From a virus, in the IMG/VR virus record IMGVR_UViG_3300044616_001642, positions 1-30,802 of that record: a DNA stretch of 30,802 nucleotides; one strand, given 5' to 3'. Position numbers and translations under genes: made by a program. Positions 1 to 7,504 of this stretch are shown here, in pieces. Each line of letters opens with the position of its first letter. The stretch's first letter is position 1. Below the pieces are notes generated by a model. The model did no database searches. It was given only the letters and a program-made list of their open reading frames with translations, and had not been told where the DNA came from.

Positions 1-355
1 CTTGAGATCCAATAATGTTGAATTTTTCTAGATTTAATCCGGGTATTCCTTCTAAGTCTCTTTTCTTTAAGCGACCTTCTATATTGAGGTAGTAAACTTC
101 TCTACCTTCTTTGAATGATCCGTGAGCGTACTCTTTCTTTTGTGCGGTTGCACAGAAATCTAAAGAGGTCGTTGTTTTTCCACATTTGGGTTGTCCTGTA
201 AAAATAACAAACGATCCTTCTGGGATGCCGCCATTTAGTACAACGTCTAATGCCGGACTAACTGGGATGGTAATCAAGGACTTATCAATAACGGCATTTG
301 CCGTTAGCATCACATTATCTCCAAAATTCTTTTTAACATCTTCTTTAAGCGCCAT
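1..355 (-). CDS. RecA-like recombinase, N-terminal part (runs off left edge)
   Basis: Only the first 118 residues are visible; the ATG is at 353-355 and the rest lies beyond base 1. RecA/UvsX proteins polymerise on single-stranded DNA and drive strand exchange during phage replication and repair. A Walker A loop GQPKCGKTT at about residues 54-62 follows a stretch LDVVLNGGIPEGSFVIFTG, which matches the RecA-family pattern (a 'LD..LGGG.P.G....' strand before the P-loop). The P-loop has Cys where bacterial RecA has Ser. The start overlaps the end of the 143-residue gene upstream by 11 bases, so the two are probably co-transcribed and translationally coupled. A DnaB-type or other RecA-fold ATPase is the main alternative, because the diagnostic C-terminal half is missing. 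Confidence 0.8.
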   Translation of the reverse strand, partial: MALKEDVKKNFGDNVMLTANAVIDKSLITIPVSPALDVVLNGGIPEGSFVIFTGQPKCGKTTTSLDFCATAQKKEYAHGSFKEGREVYYLNIEGRLKKRDLEGIPGLNLEKFNIIGSQ

Positions 356-776
356 CGTCTAGATCCTTTAATTTAGAAAGTATGCCCTTTTTAATATTAT
401 CGCTAGTCTTATAAGTCTTGTCTTCTTTTCTGTCAAACTCAAGAGTTAATGACTTATTCTGAGATTCTAGTATTTTCTCCTGTTGTTCTATAATAGGGTT
501 CAGGTGAGGAGCACGTAAGGAATAAATTTTTGAAGCTTCCTTGGTATTCAAAGCTCTAACGATTGCTGTTTCAGAATACTTTTCCAGAAGCTTGTTGGCC
601 GTGCCTATTTGATTCCTGTAATATGCTGACCATGTTTTATTTGCCCAAAATCTATAATGCAAATCTTGACCAGTAAGCTTGGCTTTATTCTCGCATATTA
701 TCTCTGTAATATATTGAGCAGCAGATACGAGCTTACCGTTCGAGTATTTCGAAGGGTACTTATTGCTCATGTTCAC
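345..776 (-). CDS. hypothetical protein, 141-143 aa, upstream of recA-like gene
   Basis: I do not recognise a family. The protein is charged and soluble, with no signal peptide or membrane segment. The N-terminal half (about 12-60) has aromatic residues typical of a small folded helical domain (LTGQDLHYRFW, WSAYYRNQ), and the C-terminal third is Lys/Asp-rich and probably flexible. Two starts are possible: GTG at 774-776, which overlaps the upstream TGA as GTGA, or ATG two codons later at 768-770 with a GGGTG-like ribosome site just before it. I favour the ATG slightly. Its position directly before the recombinase suggests a replication or recombination accessory role, but this is inference from location only. 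Confidence 0.7.
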   Translation of the reverse strand: MNMSNKYPSKYSNGKLVSAAQYITEIICENKAKLTGQDLHYRFWANKTWSAYYRNQIGTANKLLEKYSETAIVRALNTKEASKIYSLRAPHLNPIIEQQEKILESQNKSLTLEFDRKEDKTYKTSDNIKKGILSKLKDLDDGA

Positions 777-1117
777 CCATTTGGTTTAAAGATGTGTTTT
801 TGATTTCTGGGATTAGCTGTATTAGTTGGTCGTGCATGATCATTTACTTCTGATGCTTCTTTAGTCATGATAGCTACACTATTATTTTTCTTTGATGATG
901 TGTGTCTGATCATTAACTCTTTCGAAGAAGTCTTACCTACTACCTCTGAAGTGGTCTTAATTTTGTCTGATCCCTTAGTGTTGGTAGTTTTTTCTAAAAT
1001 ACGATCCACCGACTTGGTATCTACGTCTAGTTCTTTGGCTATTGATGCGGACTCTTGTCCTTGACTATGTAGCCACATTATTGCATATTTTTGTGTTTTA
1101 GTGATTCTAGCAGACAT
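773..1117 (-). CDS. small helix-turn-helix protein, 114 aa
   Basis: Residues about 6-43 read as a homeodomain-like helix-turn-helix: TKTQKYAIMWLHSQGQ, then ESASIAKELDVDTKSVDRIL, with the alternation seen in resolvase and sigma-like HTH segments. The remaining 70 residues are rich in Lys, Ser, Thr and Asn and look disordered. It probably binds DNA, perhaps as a phage transcription modulator, but no operator is visible. The ATG at 1115-1117 overlaps the TAA of the upstream gene by one base (TAATG), and its own TGA overlaps the next start, so it sits in a tightly coupled chain of five or more small genes. The family is not identified. Confidence 0.75.
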   Translation of the reverse strand: MSARITKTQKYAIMWLHSQGQESASIAKELDVDTKSVDRILEKTTNTKGSDKIKTTSEVVGKTSSKELMIRHTSSKKNNSVAIMTKEASEVNDHARPTNTANPRNQKHIFKPNG

Positions 1118-1500
1118 TATGAAACCTCTCTTTCGGCGTTATTGAGCCATGCGATATTCTTAGTGTTTAAAAAACCAACATAAAGATTAAAGGTTTTTTC
1201 ATTTACTTCTTTGAACTTTATACTGTCTTTACATACTCTGTCTAAAAATGTATTAATTTTTTCTTCTCCATAGATAGATACTGGATTATAGAGTTTACCG
1301 TTATTGCTAACCCTAATATAAAATCTATGTGTATTATCAGCACGATATATCTTTTTGGCGAATACTTTGTTTGGTGTTTCGTCGTTTAGTCTACAGTTTT
1401 GTTCCGAGTCTACAACATCTTCCATCCCCTGTAAGGTATAGAATTCATTCGTAGAATCGACATTGGTCGCTGGTTTTTGTTGAAATATAAAGCTATCCAT
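1117..1500 (-). CDS. hypothetical protein, 127 aa, paralogue of the gene at 2212-2631
   Basis: Function unknown. The C-terminal 75 residues align with the 139-residue protein at 2212-2631: RFYIRVSNNGKLYNPVSI against RFYVRTEQNNTIYNPVPI, then VCKDSIKFKEV against VCKNNMNFKEV, and FLNTKNIAWLNNAEREV against FLKTKNNRWLNAAQREI. The N-terminal halves diverge. This is a tandem-type duplication separated by two unrelated genes. The mixed beta/alpha pattern with conserved Tyr-Asn-Pro and Trp-Leu-Asn suggests a compact domain. Its start overlaps the upstream stop by 8 bases, and its TAA shares one base with the next ATG. No signal peptide or membrane segment is present. Confidence 0.75.
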   Translation of the reverse strand: MDSFIFQQKPATNVDSTNEFYTLQGMEDVVDSEQNCRLNDETPNKVFAKKIYRADNTHRFYIRVSNNGKLYNPVSIYGEEKINTFLDRVCKDSIKFKEVNEKTFNLYVGFLNTKNIAWLNNAEREVS

Positions 1501-1864
1501 TGGTATCGTTCTTTTCTTGTGTTAATGTTTCTTCTGTTTGTTCTGATGCTGTTACTATTGCTTTTTCAAAGTGAGATATAAAAGCATCTATATACTTTTG
1601 ATGATCTTGTCCACTAGGTACTGGTATATGATAAGTATAATTACTCAGCCCTGCAGAGCCTACGTTTTTGCCTTCTTCATCTTGCTCTAATACATTAATA
1701 CTTAAATTTAGAGTTAACTCTAAAGGACAATCGATCAACTTAGTCTGTTCTGGAAACAAATCTAACTGATTTCTGAATTGTCTTTCATAAAAATTGTATG
1801 AGTCATCTGATAAAAGACTTTTTAGCTTATCGAGTTCTTCGTCTGTTAGTGGTTGTTTTTCCAT
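1493..1864 (-). CDS. hypothetical acidic protein, 123 aa
   Basis: No family recognised. The protein is acidic and soluble. Residues 1-35 are helical and Glu/Asp/Leu-rich; residues 45-95 look beta-rich (ELTLNLSINVLEQDEEGKNV, SNYTYHIPVPSGQ); an amphipathic helix near 97-110 (YIDAFISHFEKAIV) is followed by a Thr/Glu-rich tail. The start at 1862-1864 lies 38 bases inside the coding region of the upstream zinc-ribbon gene in another frame, a longer overlap than elsewhere in this cluster. The 3' end overlaps the next start by 8 bases. Context implies an early or middle phage operon, with no stronger functional clue. Confidence 0.7.
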   Translation of the reverse strand: MEKQPLTDEELDKLKSLLSDDSYNFYERQFRNQLDLFPEQTKLIDCPLELTLNLSINVLEQDEEGKNVGSAGLSNYTYHIPVPSGQDHQKYIDAFISHFEKAIVTASEQTEETLTQEKNDTNG

Positions 1865-2210
1865 TGTCTGTCCATTTTGTCTTAGGGTGTTTCTTCATTC
1901 TTGACATGCCGGTAGGAAGATCAGTACTAGATGCATCCTCCCTATATTCGTTGTGCTTTTGGAATAAAAACTGTTTGTGGTCATCACTCATTCTGTCTCT
2001 ATTCCTATTTGCTAAATCTCCTAGGCTAGTAAGTTCACTGTCTGCTTTTTTTACAGAAGCATTTATGGTTGAAACGTCTTCGATATAACACCTATTTGTT
2101 TGTTTCGAATTACATGACGGACACTTTGGTTGTTCAATGTAGTCTTTAATGTAAAAAAACAACTCAAAAGAGCTATTGCACTTATTACACGAATATGAGT
2201 ATGTTGGCAT
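1827..2210 (-). CDS. FmdB-like zinc-ribbon protein, 127 aa
   Basis: The first 40 residues match the FmdB/CxxC zinc-ribbon type: the start MPTYSYSCNKC, Cys8/Cys11, and a second knuckle PKCPSC with Cys30/Cys33. Such ribbons bind one Zn and are thought to act in regulation or as small nucleic-acid-binding modules; in phages they are common and uncharacterised. The remaining residues are polar and basic, ending in a run of Arg and Thr (TTNRRRTR), consistent with nucleic-acid contact. The start lies one base after the stop of the upstream 139-residue gene, and the 3' end overlaps the next gene by 38 bases. Family assignment is firm for the ribbon only. Confidence 0.8.
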   Translation of the reverse strand: MPTYSYSCNKCNSSFELFFYIKDYIEQPKCPSCNSKQTNRCYIEDVSTINASVKKADSELTSLGDLANRNRDRMSDDHKQFLFQKHNEYREDASSTDLPTGMSRMKKHPKTKWTDNGKTTTNRRRTR

Positions 2211-2211
2211 T

Positions 2212-2631
2212 TTATTTTATTTCTCTTTGTGCCGCATTTAACCATCTATTATTTTTGGTTTTTAAGAAAGTTAGATACTTATCAAACACGGACTGTGAAA
2301 CTTCTTTAAAGTTCATATTGTTTTTACACACATTATTAATGAACTGAAAAGGTTTCTTGTCCTTAACAGACGAAGCTATCGGCACAGGATTATAAATAGT
2401 ATTATTTTGTTCGGTTCTGACATAAAATCTATATTGCATTTGAGTATTTGTCATATGCTTAGATGGCTTATTCGGCATGGCCTTAGCCATAATTTTTCCA
2501 TCATTTTCTTTTGTGATTCTAGGATCGCCCTGATCGTCTAAAAAGTCATGTTCGTCGATTAGTCCGTAGTATTTTGTATTGTTTTCTTGTTGTTCTGCAC
2601 TGGGACTTATATGAAAAGCTCCTGATTTCAT
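2212..2631 (-). CDS. hypothetical protein, 139 aa, paralogue of the gene at 1117-1500
   Basis: Function unknown. The C-terminal part shares RFYxR, IYNPVPI, NNVCKNNMNFKEV and WLNAAQREI with the 127-residue protein at 1117-1500, so the two arose by duplication. The N-terminal 60 residues are polar and differ between copies, which may give different partners. The start follows a TAGGA ribosome-site-like sequence about 10 bases upstream. It sits 11 bases downstream of the HNH gene and one base before the zinc-ribbon gene, in one operon. No enzyme motif, signal or membrane segment is visible. Confidence 0.75.
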   Translation of the reverse strand: MKSGAFHISPSAEQQENNTKYYGLIDEHDFLDDQGDPRITKENDGKIMAKAMPNKPSKHMTNTQMQYRFYVRTEQNNTIYNPVPIASSVKDKKPFQFINNVCKNNMNFKEVSQSVFDKYLTFLKTKNNRWLNAAQREIK

Positions 2632-2642
2632 CTTAGTGAATC

Positions 2643-3230
2643 CTAGTTATAAAAGTATGCTTCTGGTAAAAACGGTTGCCATTCATTAGGAATATCCGAT
2701 CTTATATTAAACAGTAGTCCGACCACAGGCAAGTACTTAAAATTTTTGGAAGGCTGGTACGGCAAAGTTTTAAGCGCCATATTGGCTTGAGTTGGTGTTC
2801 TGTTCGCCTTTTTCCTATTACACTCCACACATGCTGTTACAATATTAGTCCAGCATGTTGGGCTAGTATTTTTATTTTGCCATTTAGATTTAGGAATAAC
2901 ATGATCATAAGTTAATTGATTTGTTTCTTTTTTCTGATGACAATATTGACAGGTATAATCATCTCTAATAAAAAGATTTTTACGAGAAAAATTTACAGAC
3001 TGATTATGTAGCTTTAAATATCTGTTAGTTTTTACTACTGCTGGGATTGGGTGTTTCTTATTGTTGGTTCCTACTATCCAATCGTCTTTATAAAAGTCAA
3101 TAATTTCTATGGACATGGATGAGCTATGTTCATAACGAACAGACCACACCAATGCTCTCTGCCAACATATAATTCCAAGTGGAGTATAATCAGCATTTAA
3201 TACAAGACATCTACTATTTTGAACTTTCAT
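2643..3230 (-). CDS. HNH endonuclease, 195 aa
   Basis: The protein carries a complete HNH core: zinc knuckle CQYC (Cys94, Cys97), catalytic-type YDHVIPKS with His110, central WTNIV with Asn129, and second knuckle CVEC (Cys134, Cys137) followed by NRKK. HNH enzymes cleave DNA by a one-metal mechanism. The N-terminal VLNADYTPLGIICWQRALV is typical of a family of stand-alone HNH nucleases common in cyanobacteria, other bacteria and phages. Here it may act in genome processing, defence against competitors or homing; the sequence does not decide. The ATG at 3228-3230 overlaps the end of the PhoH gene by 17 bases. No strong Shine-Dalgarno is visible, consistent with coupled translation. Confidence 0.9.
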   Translation of the reverse strand: MKVQNSRCLVLNADYTPLGIICWQRALVWSVRYEHSSSMSIEIIDFYKDDWIVGTNNKKHPIPAVVKTNRYLKLHNQSVNFSRKNLFIRDDYTCQYCHQKKETNQLTYDHVIPKSKWQNKNTSPTCWTNIVTACVECNRKKANRTPTQANMALKTLPYQPSKNFKYLPVVGLLFNIRSDIPNEWQPFLPEAYFYN

Positions 3231-3942
3231 TTTCGTAGCTATCCAAACGGCCTATTATTTTTCCTATAATTGGGTGTCTAACAATATCTGAACTGTCTAA
3301 TCTAGAAACACCTATGCCTTCAACACCATTGAGAGCGGTAATCATATCATAAAATCCTCCCTGCATATGTCTATGTAGGTCTGACTGACTAACGTCTCCA
3401 GTTAGTATCATTTTACTATTGTTTCCAATTCTTGTTAATAGCATCTTAAGCTGATCATAAGAAGCATTTTGGCATTCATCAGCAACAATAAAAGCATTAT
3501 GAAAATTACGACCTCTCATCAAGCCTAGTGGCACTATTTCTATCTTATTATTGGTTTTTAGACTAATATATTGAGCGGTTGGTATAAAGTGATTTACTTC
3601 ATCTAACAGAGGTAAAAGATATGGATGTATTTTTTCTTCTGCTGTTCCTGGTAAATACCCTATTTTTTCTCCGGATTCTACTACTGGTCTAGTAATAATA
3701 ATCTTCTTGATTTTTTCGTCTAGTAGATATTCTAAAGCCATACCAATGGCGATGTGAGTTTTGCCGCTTCCGGCAACACCCTGGCAAAAAGTAATAACAT
3801 TTTCGGCCGCTGTTCTAATGTATTCTTTTTGGTTTTCTGTTCTGGGCTTTAATCTATTTCTGTAAGCACTTCCTATTGTTGGGGTGAGATCTTTTGTCGC
3901 ATCTAGAACCTTCTTCTTCTTAGCGTTTTTTCTATTTCTCAA
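3214..3942 (-). CDS. phoH: PhoH-like ATPase, 242 aa, TTG start
   Basis: A P-loop ATPase of the PhoH family, related to the helicase domain of superfamily I and frequent in marine and freshwater phages, where its role is still unclear (RNA-related functions are suspected). Walker A is GVAGSGKT at residues 55-62, followed by the family signature ITRPVVESGEKIGYLPG. Walker B FIVADECQ is at about 151-158 and the sensor-like TGDVSQSD at 181-188. No ATG precedes the P-loop in this frame. The TTG at 3940-3942 gives the usual Lys/Arg-rich N-terminus and is preceded by AAAAGGG with six bases of spacing, so I take TTG as the start. The gene follows a 73-base gap with a candidate promoter. Confidence 0.93.
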   Translation of the reverse strand: MRNRKNAKKKKVLDATKDLTPTIGSAYRNRLKPRTENQKEYIRTAAENVITFCQGVAGSGKTHIAIGMALEYLLDEKIKKIIITRPVVESGEKIGYLPGTAEEKIHPYLLPLLDEVNHFIPTAQYISLKTNNKIEIVPLGLMRGRNFHNAFIVADECQNASYDQLKMLLTRIGNNSKMILTGDVSQSDLHRHMQGGFYDMITALNGVEGIGVSRLDSSDIVRHPIIGKIIGRLDSYENESSK

Positions 3943-4015
3943 TTTATACCCTTTTACTACAGAGGAGAAATGTGTGCCAATTTACTATTAATATACACCG
4001 CTATCTGTAGTTATG
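3943..4015 (-). promoter_or_regulatory. intergenic region with candidate promoter before phoH
   Basis: This is the longest gap in the window. On the coding strand it carries GGTGTATATTAATAG (GGTGTAT at 3993-3999), about 50 bases before the TTG start, and the AAAAGGG ribosome site just upstream of 3942. The same GTGTAT element occurs in the other four gaps longer than 40 bases. A 7-bp inverted repeat (3957-3963 with 4004-4010) spans the gap, but its loop of 40 bases and lack of a T tract argue against a terminator. Confidence 0.4.
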
Positions 4016-4444
4016 TTATTTTATACCACTAGAGCCAAACCCATTATTTGACCTACTGGTATCTGAAAGGTCTGATACTTCTTCCATTTTAAAATTCCAG
4101 TGTTGTTCAAATATGATCTGTGCAATCCTATCTCCAATATTGACAACAAACTCTTTCTCTTTGTCTGTATTATACAGAACGATACCTAGCGGCCCTCGAT
4201 AAGAACTATCCACCACACCAGCTAAAACATCTATTCCGTTTTTAACTGCCAAACCAGATCTTGGAGCTATCCTTCCATAAAAGCCATAAGGAATCTCTAA
4301 AGACAATCCGGTATTAATAAGAGCACGAGACAACGGAGGAATAATAACATTCTCTATAGATCTCAAATCAGCTCCAGCATCTGAAACATTATTTCTAGAT
4401 GGTAGAGTAGCTTTAGGATCTAGTTTTTTAAAATATACTGGCAT
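4016..4444 (-). CDS. dut: dUTPase (deoxyuridine triphosphatase), 142 aa
   Basis: Trimeric dUTPases hydrolyse dUTP to dUMP and pyrophosphate, keeping uracil out of DNA and feeding thymidylate synthesis. All five conserved motifs are present in order: DAGADLRS (22-29), APRSGLAVKNGIDV (II), GVVDSSYRGPLG with the uracil-site Asp and Tyr (III), GDRIAQIIF (IV), and the C-terminal NNGFGSSG arm (V). The length is normal for the family. I place the start at the ATG 4442-4444, which shares one base with the reductase stop (TAATG). An upstream TTG at 4471 would only add nine residues read from the reductase tail and is unlikely. Coupling to the reductase supports a nucleotide-metabolism operon. Confidence 0.96.
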   Translation of the reverse strand: MPVYFKKLDPKATLPSRNNVSDAGADLRSIENVIIPPLSRALINTGLSLEIPYGFYGRIAPRSGLAVKNGIDVLAGVVDSSYRGPLGIVLYNTDKEKEFVVNIGDRIAQIIFEQHWNFKMEEVSDLSDTSRSNNGFGSSGIK

Positions 4445-6636
4445 TATAGTAAGCAAGCCCCTCCTGCACAACTAATTTCTTCAATACCAGCAGTATTGTC
4501 TTCTGTTTCAGAAAGTTGTGTGTAGTCTACCTTTTTAAAGCTATCAAATAGATCACAGTAGATTTTCCAATTATAAACATCCTTCATGCAGTACGTTAGT
4601 CTCCTAGTGTCTCCATCAAAGTATTTACCAGCAAAATTTTTCATCTTGGTAGTGAACACAAGCTTATTCTCATTATCTCCATCTTTGGCTTGATTCATTG
4701 AAACATAATCACAAGCTGCCCATAGATTATTATTGAAAGCATTTAGTCCAAGCTCAATTAAACCAGAACACCATAAAGCAGCATCACCGTATTCTTTAAC
4801 AATCTCTCTGCTAGTATAAACTGTGGTAAATGGGGCCTGTGGATAATCTTTATCTCCGCTTTGTGGAATCAAAGATATTCCTGCAAAATATTTTCGATTA
4901 TCATAAATATACTGGGTTACAGCATGCCACTCGTCTGGTTTAACTGTGACAGTATTACTCACATTATGACTTAAATATTCTTGAGTACATAATGATCTGT
5001 TTTTACCAGATTGTACCCAATTTTTTTGAGTGTCTTTAACAATGCCAAGCATTTCTACTGCTGGAAGCTGGTTCTTTAATTTGGCCCCGTCTGGAACCTC
5101 TATTGGAAATTTAATAACCTCATCGGTATTATTGGCCGACCACGAAGACTTTTCACAGGCTTGCGGGTTTAGTTTCTTGAAGTGCTGGAAGGGTGCTTCT
5201 AAAACGTTGGCTTGTACATGCCTTATGTATCGTTTAGCATGATGTGGATGGATGCCGGAGCTTGTGCCCAACATGCTTGAAGATGTTCCTTCGGGCTTTA
5301 AACAGGTTACTCTTGCAGCCTGATTGATATTAATCTTTTGGGCCATTTTCTTATTAGTATCAACAGCAATCTTGGCCCCTTTCTTTAAGACTTCTTCAGA
5401 AAGAATTAGGTCATGCTTTTCCATAATGCCGGTCATAGATACTCCAAGCAAAGCTTCTCTTTCAAAGATTGCTTCACTGTCTTTACCGAGATACTCTAGC
5501 TTAGTAAAACCAGCCTGTAAAGTTCCTATTAGGGCTGCTGCCTTACAGCGTTCGTAAAAATCTTCTTCATCAACAATTGACGAACAATTAATGGTAGATA
5601 GATTACAACCTTGAAAGCCAGATTTGCCGTTTTGTTCGTTCACAGGATAAAGAGAGATTTCTACACAGGGATTAAAAACCATCTCTGTTGAATCGCTCCA
5701 TATGAATCCTGGTTCTCCAAATTCTTTTACACTCTCCATTAGAGTAGTAAATTCTTCATAAGTTGTTTCGTTCTTGAGCAGGAGTGCTGAGTTGTTGCTT
5801 CGTGCTCTTTGGGGGTTGTCGATATACCAGTTGCCTGTTTTAGCTTTAGCCATTTCTTCGTCATCATGACTAAATAACGCTAATGAAGCACTTCGTCGAA
5901 CACCACCAGATAATACCGCATCACTACTATGCATAACAATATCGTAAGCATCAATAGGACGAAGCTTCTTTTGTCCATTAGCGATACAAGTATCTAATAG
6001 AGCACGAATTTTTTCTAGACCATTAGCTAATGGCTCATATCCAGGAGCCTTGCCCACACCAGAAGCTAAAGCAGCGCCCTTTGGCCTAATATTTGAGTAG
6101 TCAAATACCACATGAGAATTTTTGTATTGCTTGAATTCATCAACAGGCTTACTAAAGTAGGAACTCAATAGAACCCCTAGAGCATTGGCCCATCCTTCGA
6201 TACTGTCATCAATAACGTGCTTGACGGCTTGACCTTCTTCTACGTCGTGTTCTAATGATGGTAGTTTTGCAACGTGGTGCTTTTGAACGCTAAAGCCTGT
6301 GCCAGAACCACACAATAATAACCAAAAGCATTCTTGAAAAAATCTTGGGCGATCACAGTAGCTTGCTGTGCAATTATAAATTTTAGCGTGACGCTTTAGA
6401 ATAGGGTCTCCACCGAACTGTAAAGCTCTTTGGCTACCAAGAACCTTTTTCTTATACATCATATCATAAGCCCAATCGATATCCTCTGAGATACCGAACT
6501 CATCATACTTAGTATGCATCATACTTCTTACTCTATCAACCGCCTCTTTCCAGGTTTCTCTACGGTTCTTGTCTTCTAACCAACGAGCATACTTGCTAAC
6601 AAATGTATAATTCTGTAGTTCTTGAAGTGCTGACAT
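4444..6636 (-). CDS. adenosylcobalamin-dependent ribonucleoside-triphosphate reductase (class II), 730 aa
   Basis: Monomeric class II RNR of the Lactobacillus leichmannii RTPR type; it reduces NTPs to dNTPs with a thiyl radical generated from vitamin B12 coenzyme. The N-terminal YARWLEDKNRRETWKEAVDR is characteristic of the group. Visible residues include Cys89 (YNCTAS, first redox cysteine by position), the substrate loop GSGTGFSVQ (110-118), NPCVEISL with candidate radical Cys324 and Glu326, GCNLSTIN with the second redox Cys344, and CLKPEGTSSSMLGTSSGIHP (phosphate-binding region). The C-terminal tail SCAGGACLL carries a cysteine pair likely to re-reduce the active site. The length matches intein-free relatives. 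The phage depends on host or environmental B12. AGTAGGAG precedes the ATG. Confidence 0.95.
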   Translation of the reverse strand: MSALQELQNYTFVSKYARWLEDKNRRETWKEAVDRVRSMMHTKYDEFGISEDIDWAYDMMYKKKVLGSQRALQFGGDPILKRHAKIYNCTASYCDRPRFFQECFWLLLCGSGTGFSVQKHHVAKLPSLEHDVEEGQAVKHVIDDSIEGWANALGVLLSSYFSKPVDEFKQYKNSHVVFDYSNIRPKGAALASGVGKAPGYEPLANGLEKIRALLDTCIANGQKKLRPIDAYDIVMHSSDAVLSGGVRRSASLALFSHDDEEMAKAKTGNWYIDNPQRARSNNSALLLKNETTYEEFTTLMESVKEFGEPGFIWSDSTEMVFNPCVEISLYPVNEQNGKSGFQGCNLSTINCSSIVDEEDFYERCKAAALIGTLQAGFTKLEYLGKDSEAIFEREALLGVSMTGIMEKHDLILSEEVLKKGAKIAVDTNKKMAQKININQAARVTCLKPEGTSSSMLGTSSGIHPHHAKRYIRHVQANVLEAPFQHFKKLNPQACEKSSWSANNTDEVIKFPIEVPDGAKLKNQLPAVEMLGIVKDTQKNWVQSGKNRSLCTQEYLSHNVSNTVTVKPDEWHAVTQYIYDNRKYFAGISLIPQSGDKDYPQAPFTTVYTSREIVKEYGDAALWCSGLIELGLNAFNNNLWAACDYVSMNQAKDGDNENKLVFTTKMKNFAGKYFDGDTRRLTYCMKDVYNWKIYCDLFDSFKKVDYTQLSETEDNTAGIEEISCAGGACLL

Positions 6637-6637
6637 A

Positions 6638-6781
6638 TTATCTCCTACTTAATAGTGCTGTGAAACCTAGGGCGAGAGTGATCAAAAAATTGCCTAAAAC
6701 CATATTTGGCTGATCGCCCTTGTAAAAAGAATAAATTGATACGGATAACGATAATAAAAAACAAAATACTGATGTATTCAT
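6638..6781 (-). CDS. small membrane protein, 47 aa
   Basis: A short gene in the space between the reductase and the deaminase. ATG 6779-6781 overlaps the deaminase TGA as ATGA, a typical coupled junction, and the TAA at 6638-6640 lies one base before the reductase ATG, so the frame fills the gap exactly. It encodes two hydrophobic segments, about residues 4-20 (SVFCFLLSLSVSIYSFY) and 28-43 (VLGNFLITLALGFTAL), separated by the polar turn KGDQPN, and ends in SRR. The reductase ribosome site (TAGGAG) lies in its last codons. Function unknown; the two-helix hairpin could be an inner-membrane or holin-like peptide. Confidence 0.6.
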   Translation of the reverse strand: MNTSVFCFLLSLSVSIYSFYKGDQPNMVLGNFLITLALGFTALLSRR

Positions 6782-7245
6782 AGTACACCACACAAGCTCT
6801 TGAGCCAAGAGAGATCTGGTGTTACTCTAGAAATTTTTATTCCACTCATTTCTACAAAAGTGTCAAATATTTTTTTAGCGTTATCATCAAATAAATGAGT
6901 CCCGTGGTCATCAATCATATAAACTGTCTGAACTCCTTCTTGCCACAAAGCCATAATACAATCATTGCAGCACTGACCTGTAACATATGCTATTCCATTG
7001 TCTGGTCGTACAACACAATTGGATAGTGCGTTTCTTTCAGAGTGAACCATCCACGGATATTTATCCGGACGATTTTTGGGTAGCTTGCTATCGTCTAATC
7101 CTCGTGGATATCCATTATATCCAACCCCTAGAATCCTATTATTTTGATCAGTTATTACGCATCCATGTTGCGTATGTATGTCATGACTTCTTTGAGAAAT
7201 AACTTTCGCTAATCCCAAGAAGTAGTCCGTCCAGATTGGTCTCAT
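6778..7245 (-). CDS. deoxycytidylate (dCMP) deaminase, 155 aa
   Basis: Converts dCMP to dUMP, the substrate of thymidylate synthase; T4 gene cd is the classic phage example. Zinc-site motifs are present: HSE at 68-70 (HSERNALSN, with Glu70 as proton shuttle) and CCNDC at 92-96, where Cys93 and Cys96 take the place of PCxxC. The segment GYNGYPRGLDD (42-52) is typical of dCMP rather than cytidine deaminases. The length is within the family range. Together with dUTPase and the reductase it forms a pyrimidine deoxynucleotide supply set. The start lies 13 bases after the small membrane gene at 7259, without an obvious Shine-Dalgarno. ComE-type competence proteins share the fold but not this context. 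Confidence 0.93.
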   Translation of the reverse strand: MRPIWTDYFLGLAKVISQRSHDIHTQHGCVITDQNNRILGVGYNGYPRGLDDSKLPKNRPDKYPWMVHSERNALSNCVVRPDNGIAYVTGQCCNDCIMALWQEGVQTVYMIDDHGTHLFDDNAKKIFDTFVEMSGIKISRVTPDLSWLKSLCGVL

Positions 7246-7258
7246 TTTGTAGAGTCGA

Positions 7259-7504
7259 TTATTTTTCTAATAGCTTTTTGTAAAATACCAAGGAAGCAAT
7301 TGCTCCTGCAACTCCCATGATTATCCCTGCGGGTTGTAAGGGCGTCATGCCCAAGAGATAGGTTATTATACCTCCGCAGTACGATCCTGCAACCCCTAGA
7401 GCTACAGTTTTCCAAAAACCAAAATTTTCTTCTCCCGGTACTATGCTCTTTGCTATTGATCCAACAAACAAGCCATAAACACACCACACCATTATATTAA
7501 ACAT
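7259..7504 (-). CDS. GlsB/YeaQ/YmgE-family (transglycosylase-associated) membrane protein, 81 aa
   Basis: Small inner-membrane protein with three hydrophobic segments (about residues 3-18, 30-48 and 56-75). The pattern VYGLFVGSIAKSIVPGEENF, GFWKTVALGVAGSYCGGIIT and a final glycine-rich GIIMGVAGAIASLVFYKKL matches the transglycosylase-associated family (IxGxxAgxIArxlxPG, then GAxxGG). The family is stress-related in bacteria and of uncertain function. In a phage it could be a holin-like or envelope-modifying protein. GGAGG is six bases before the ATG at 7502-7504, which supports this start over the internal ATG four codons later; it overlaps the preceding gene by 8 bases. Confidence 0.8.
   Translation of the reverse strand: MFNIMVWCVYGLFVGSIAKSIVPGEENFGFWKTVALGVAGSYCGGIITYLLGMTPLQPAGIIMGVAGAIASLVFYKKLLEK

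Noticed and set aside
3957-4010. Terminator from the 7-bp inverted repeat
   Set aside because: Loop of 40 bases and no following T tract.
4444-6636. Intein in the ribonucleotide reductase
   Set aside because: The length and order of motifs match intein-free relatives; no splice-junction residues or endonuclease insert.
7242-7487. 81-codon minus-strand frame overlapping the GlsB-like gene
   Set aside because: Lies in another frame of a clear family member, with no hydrophobic or conserved pattern of its own.
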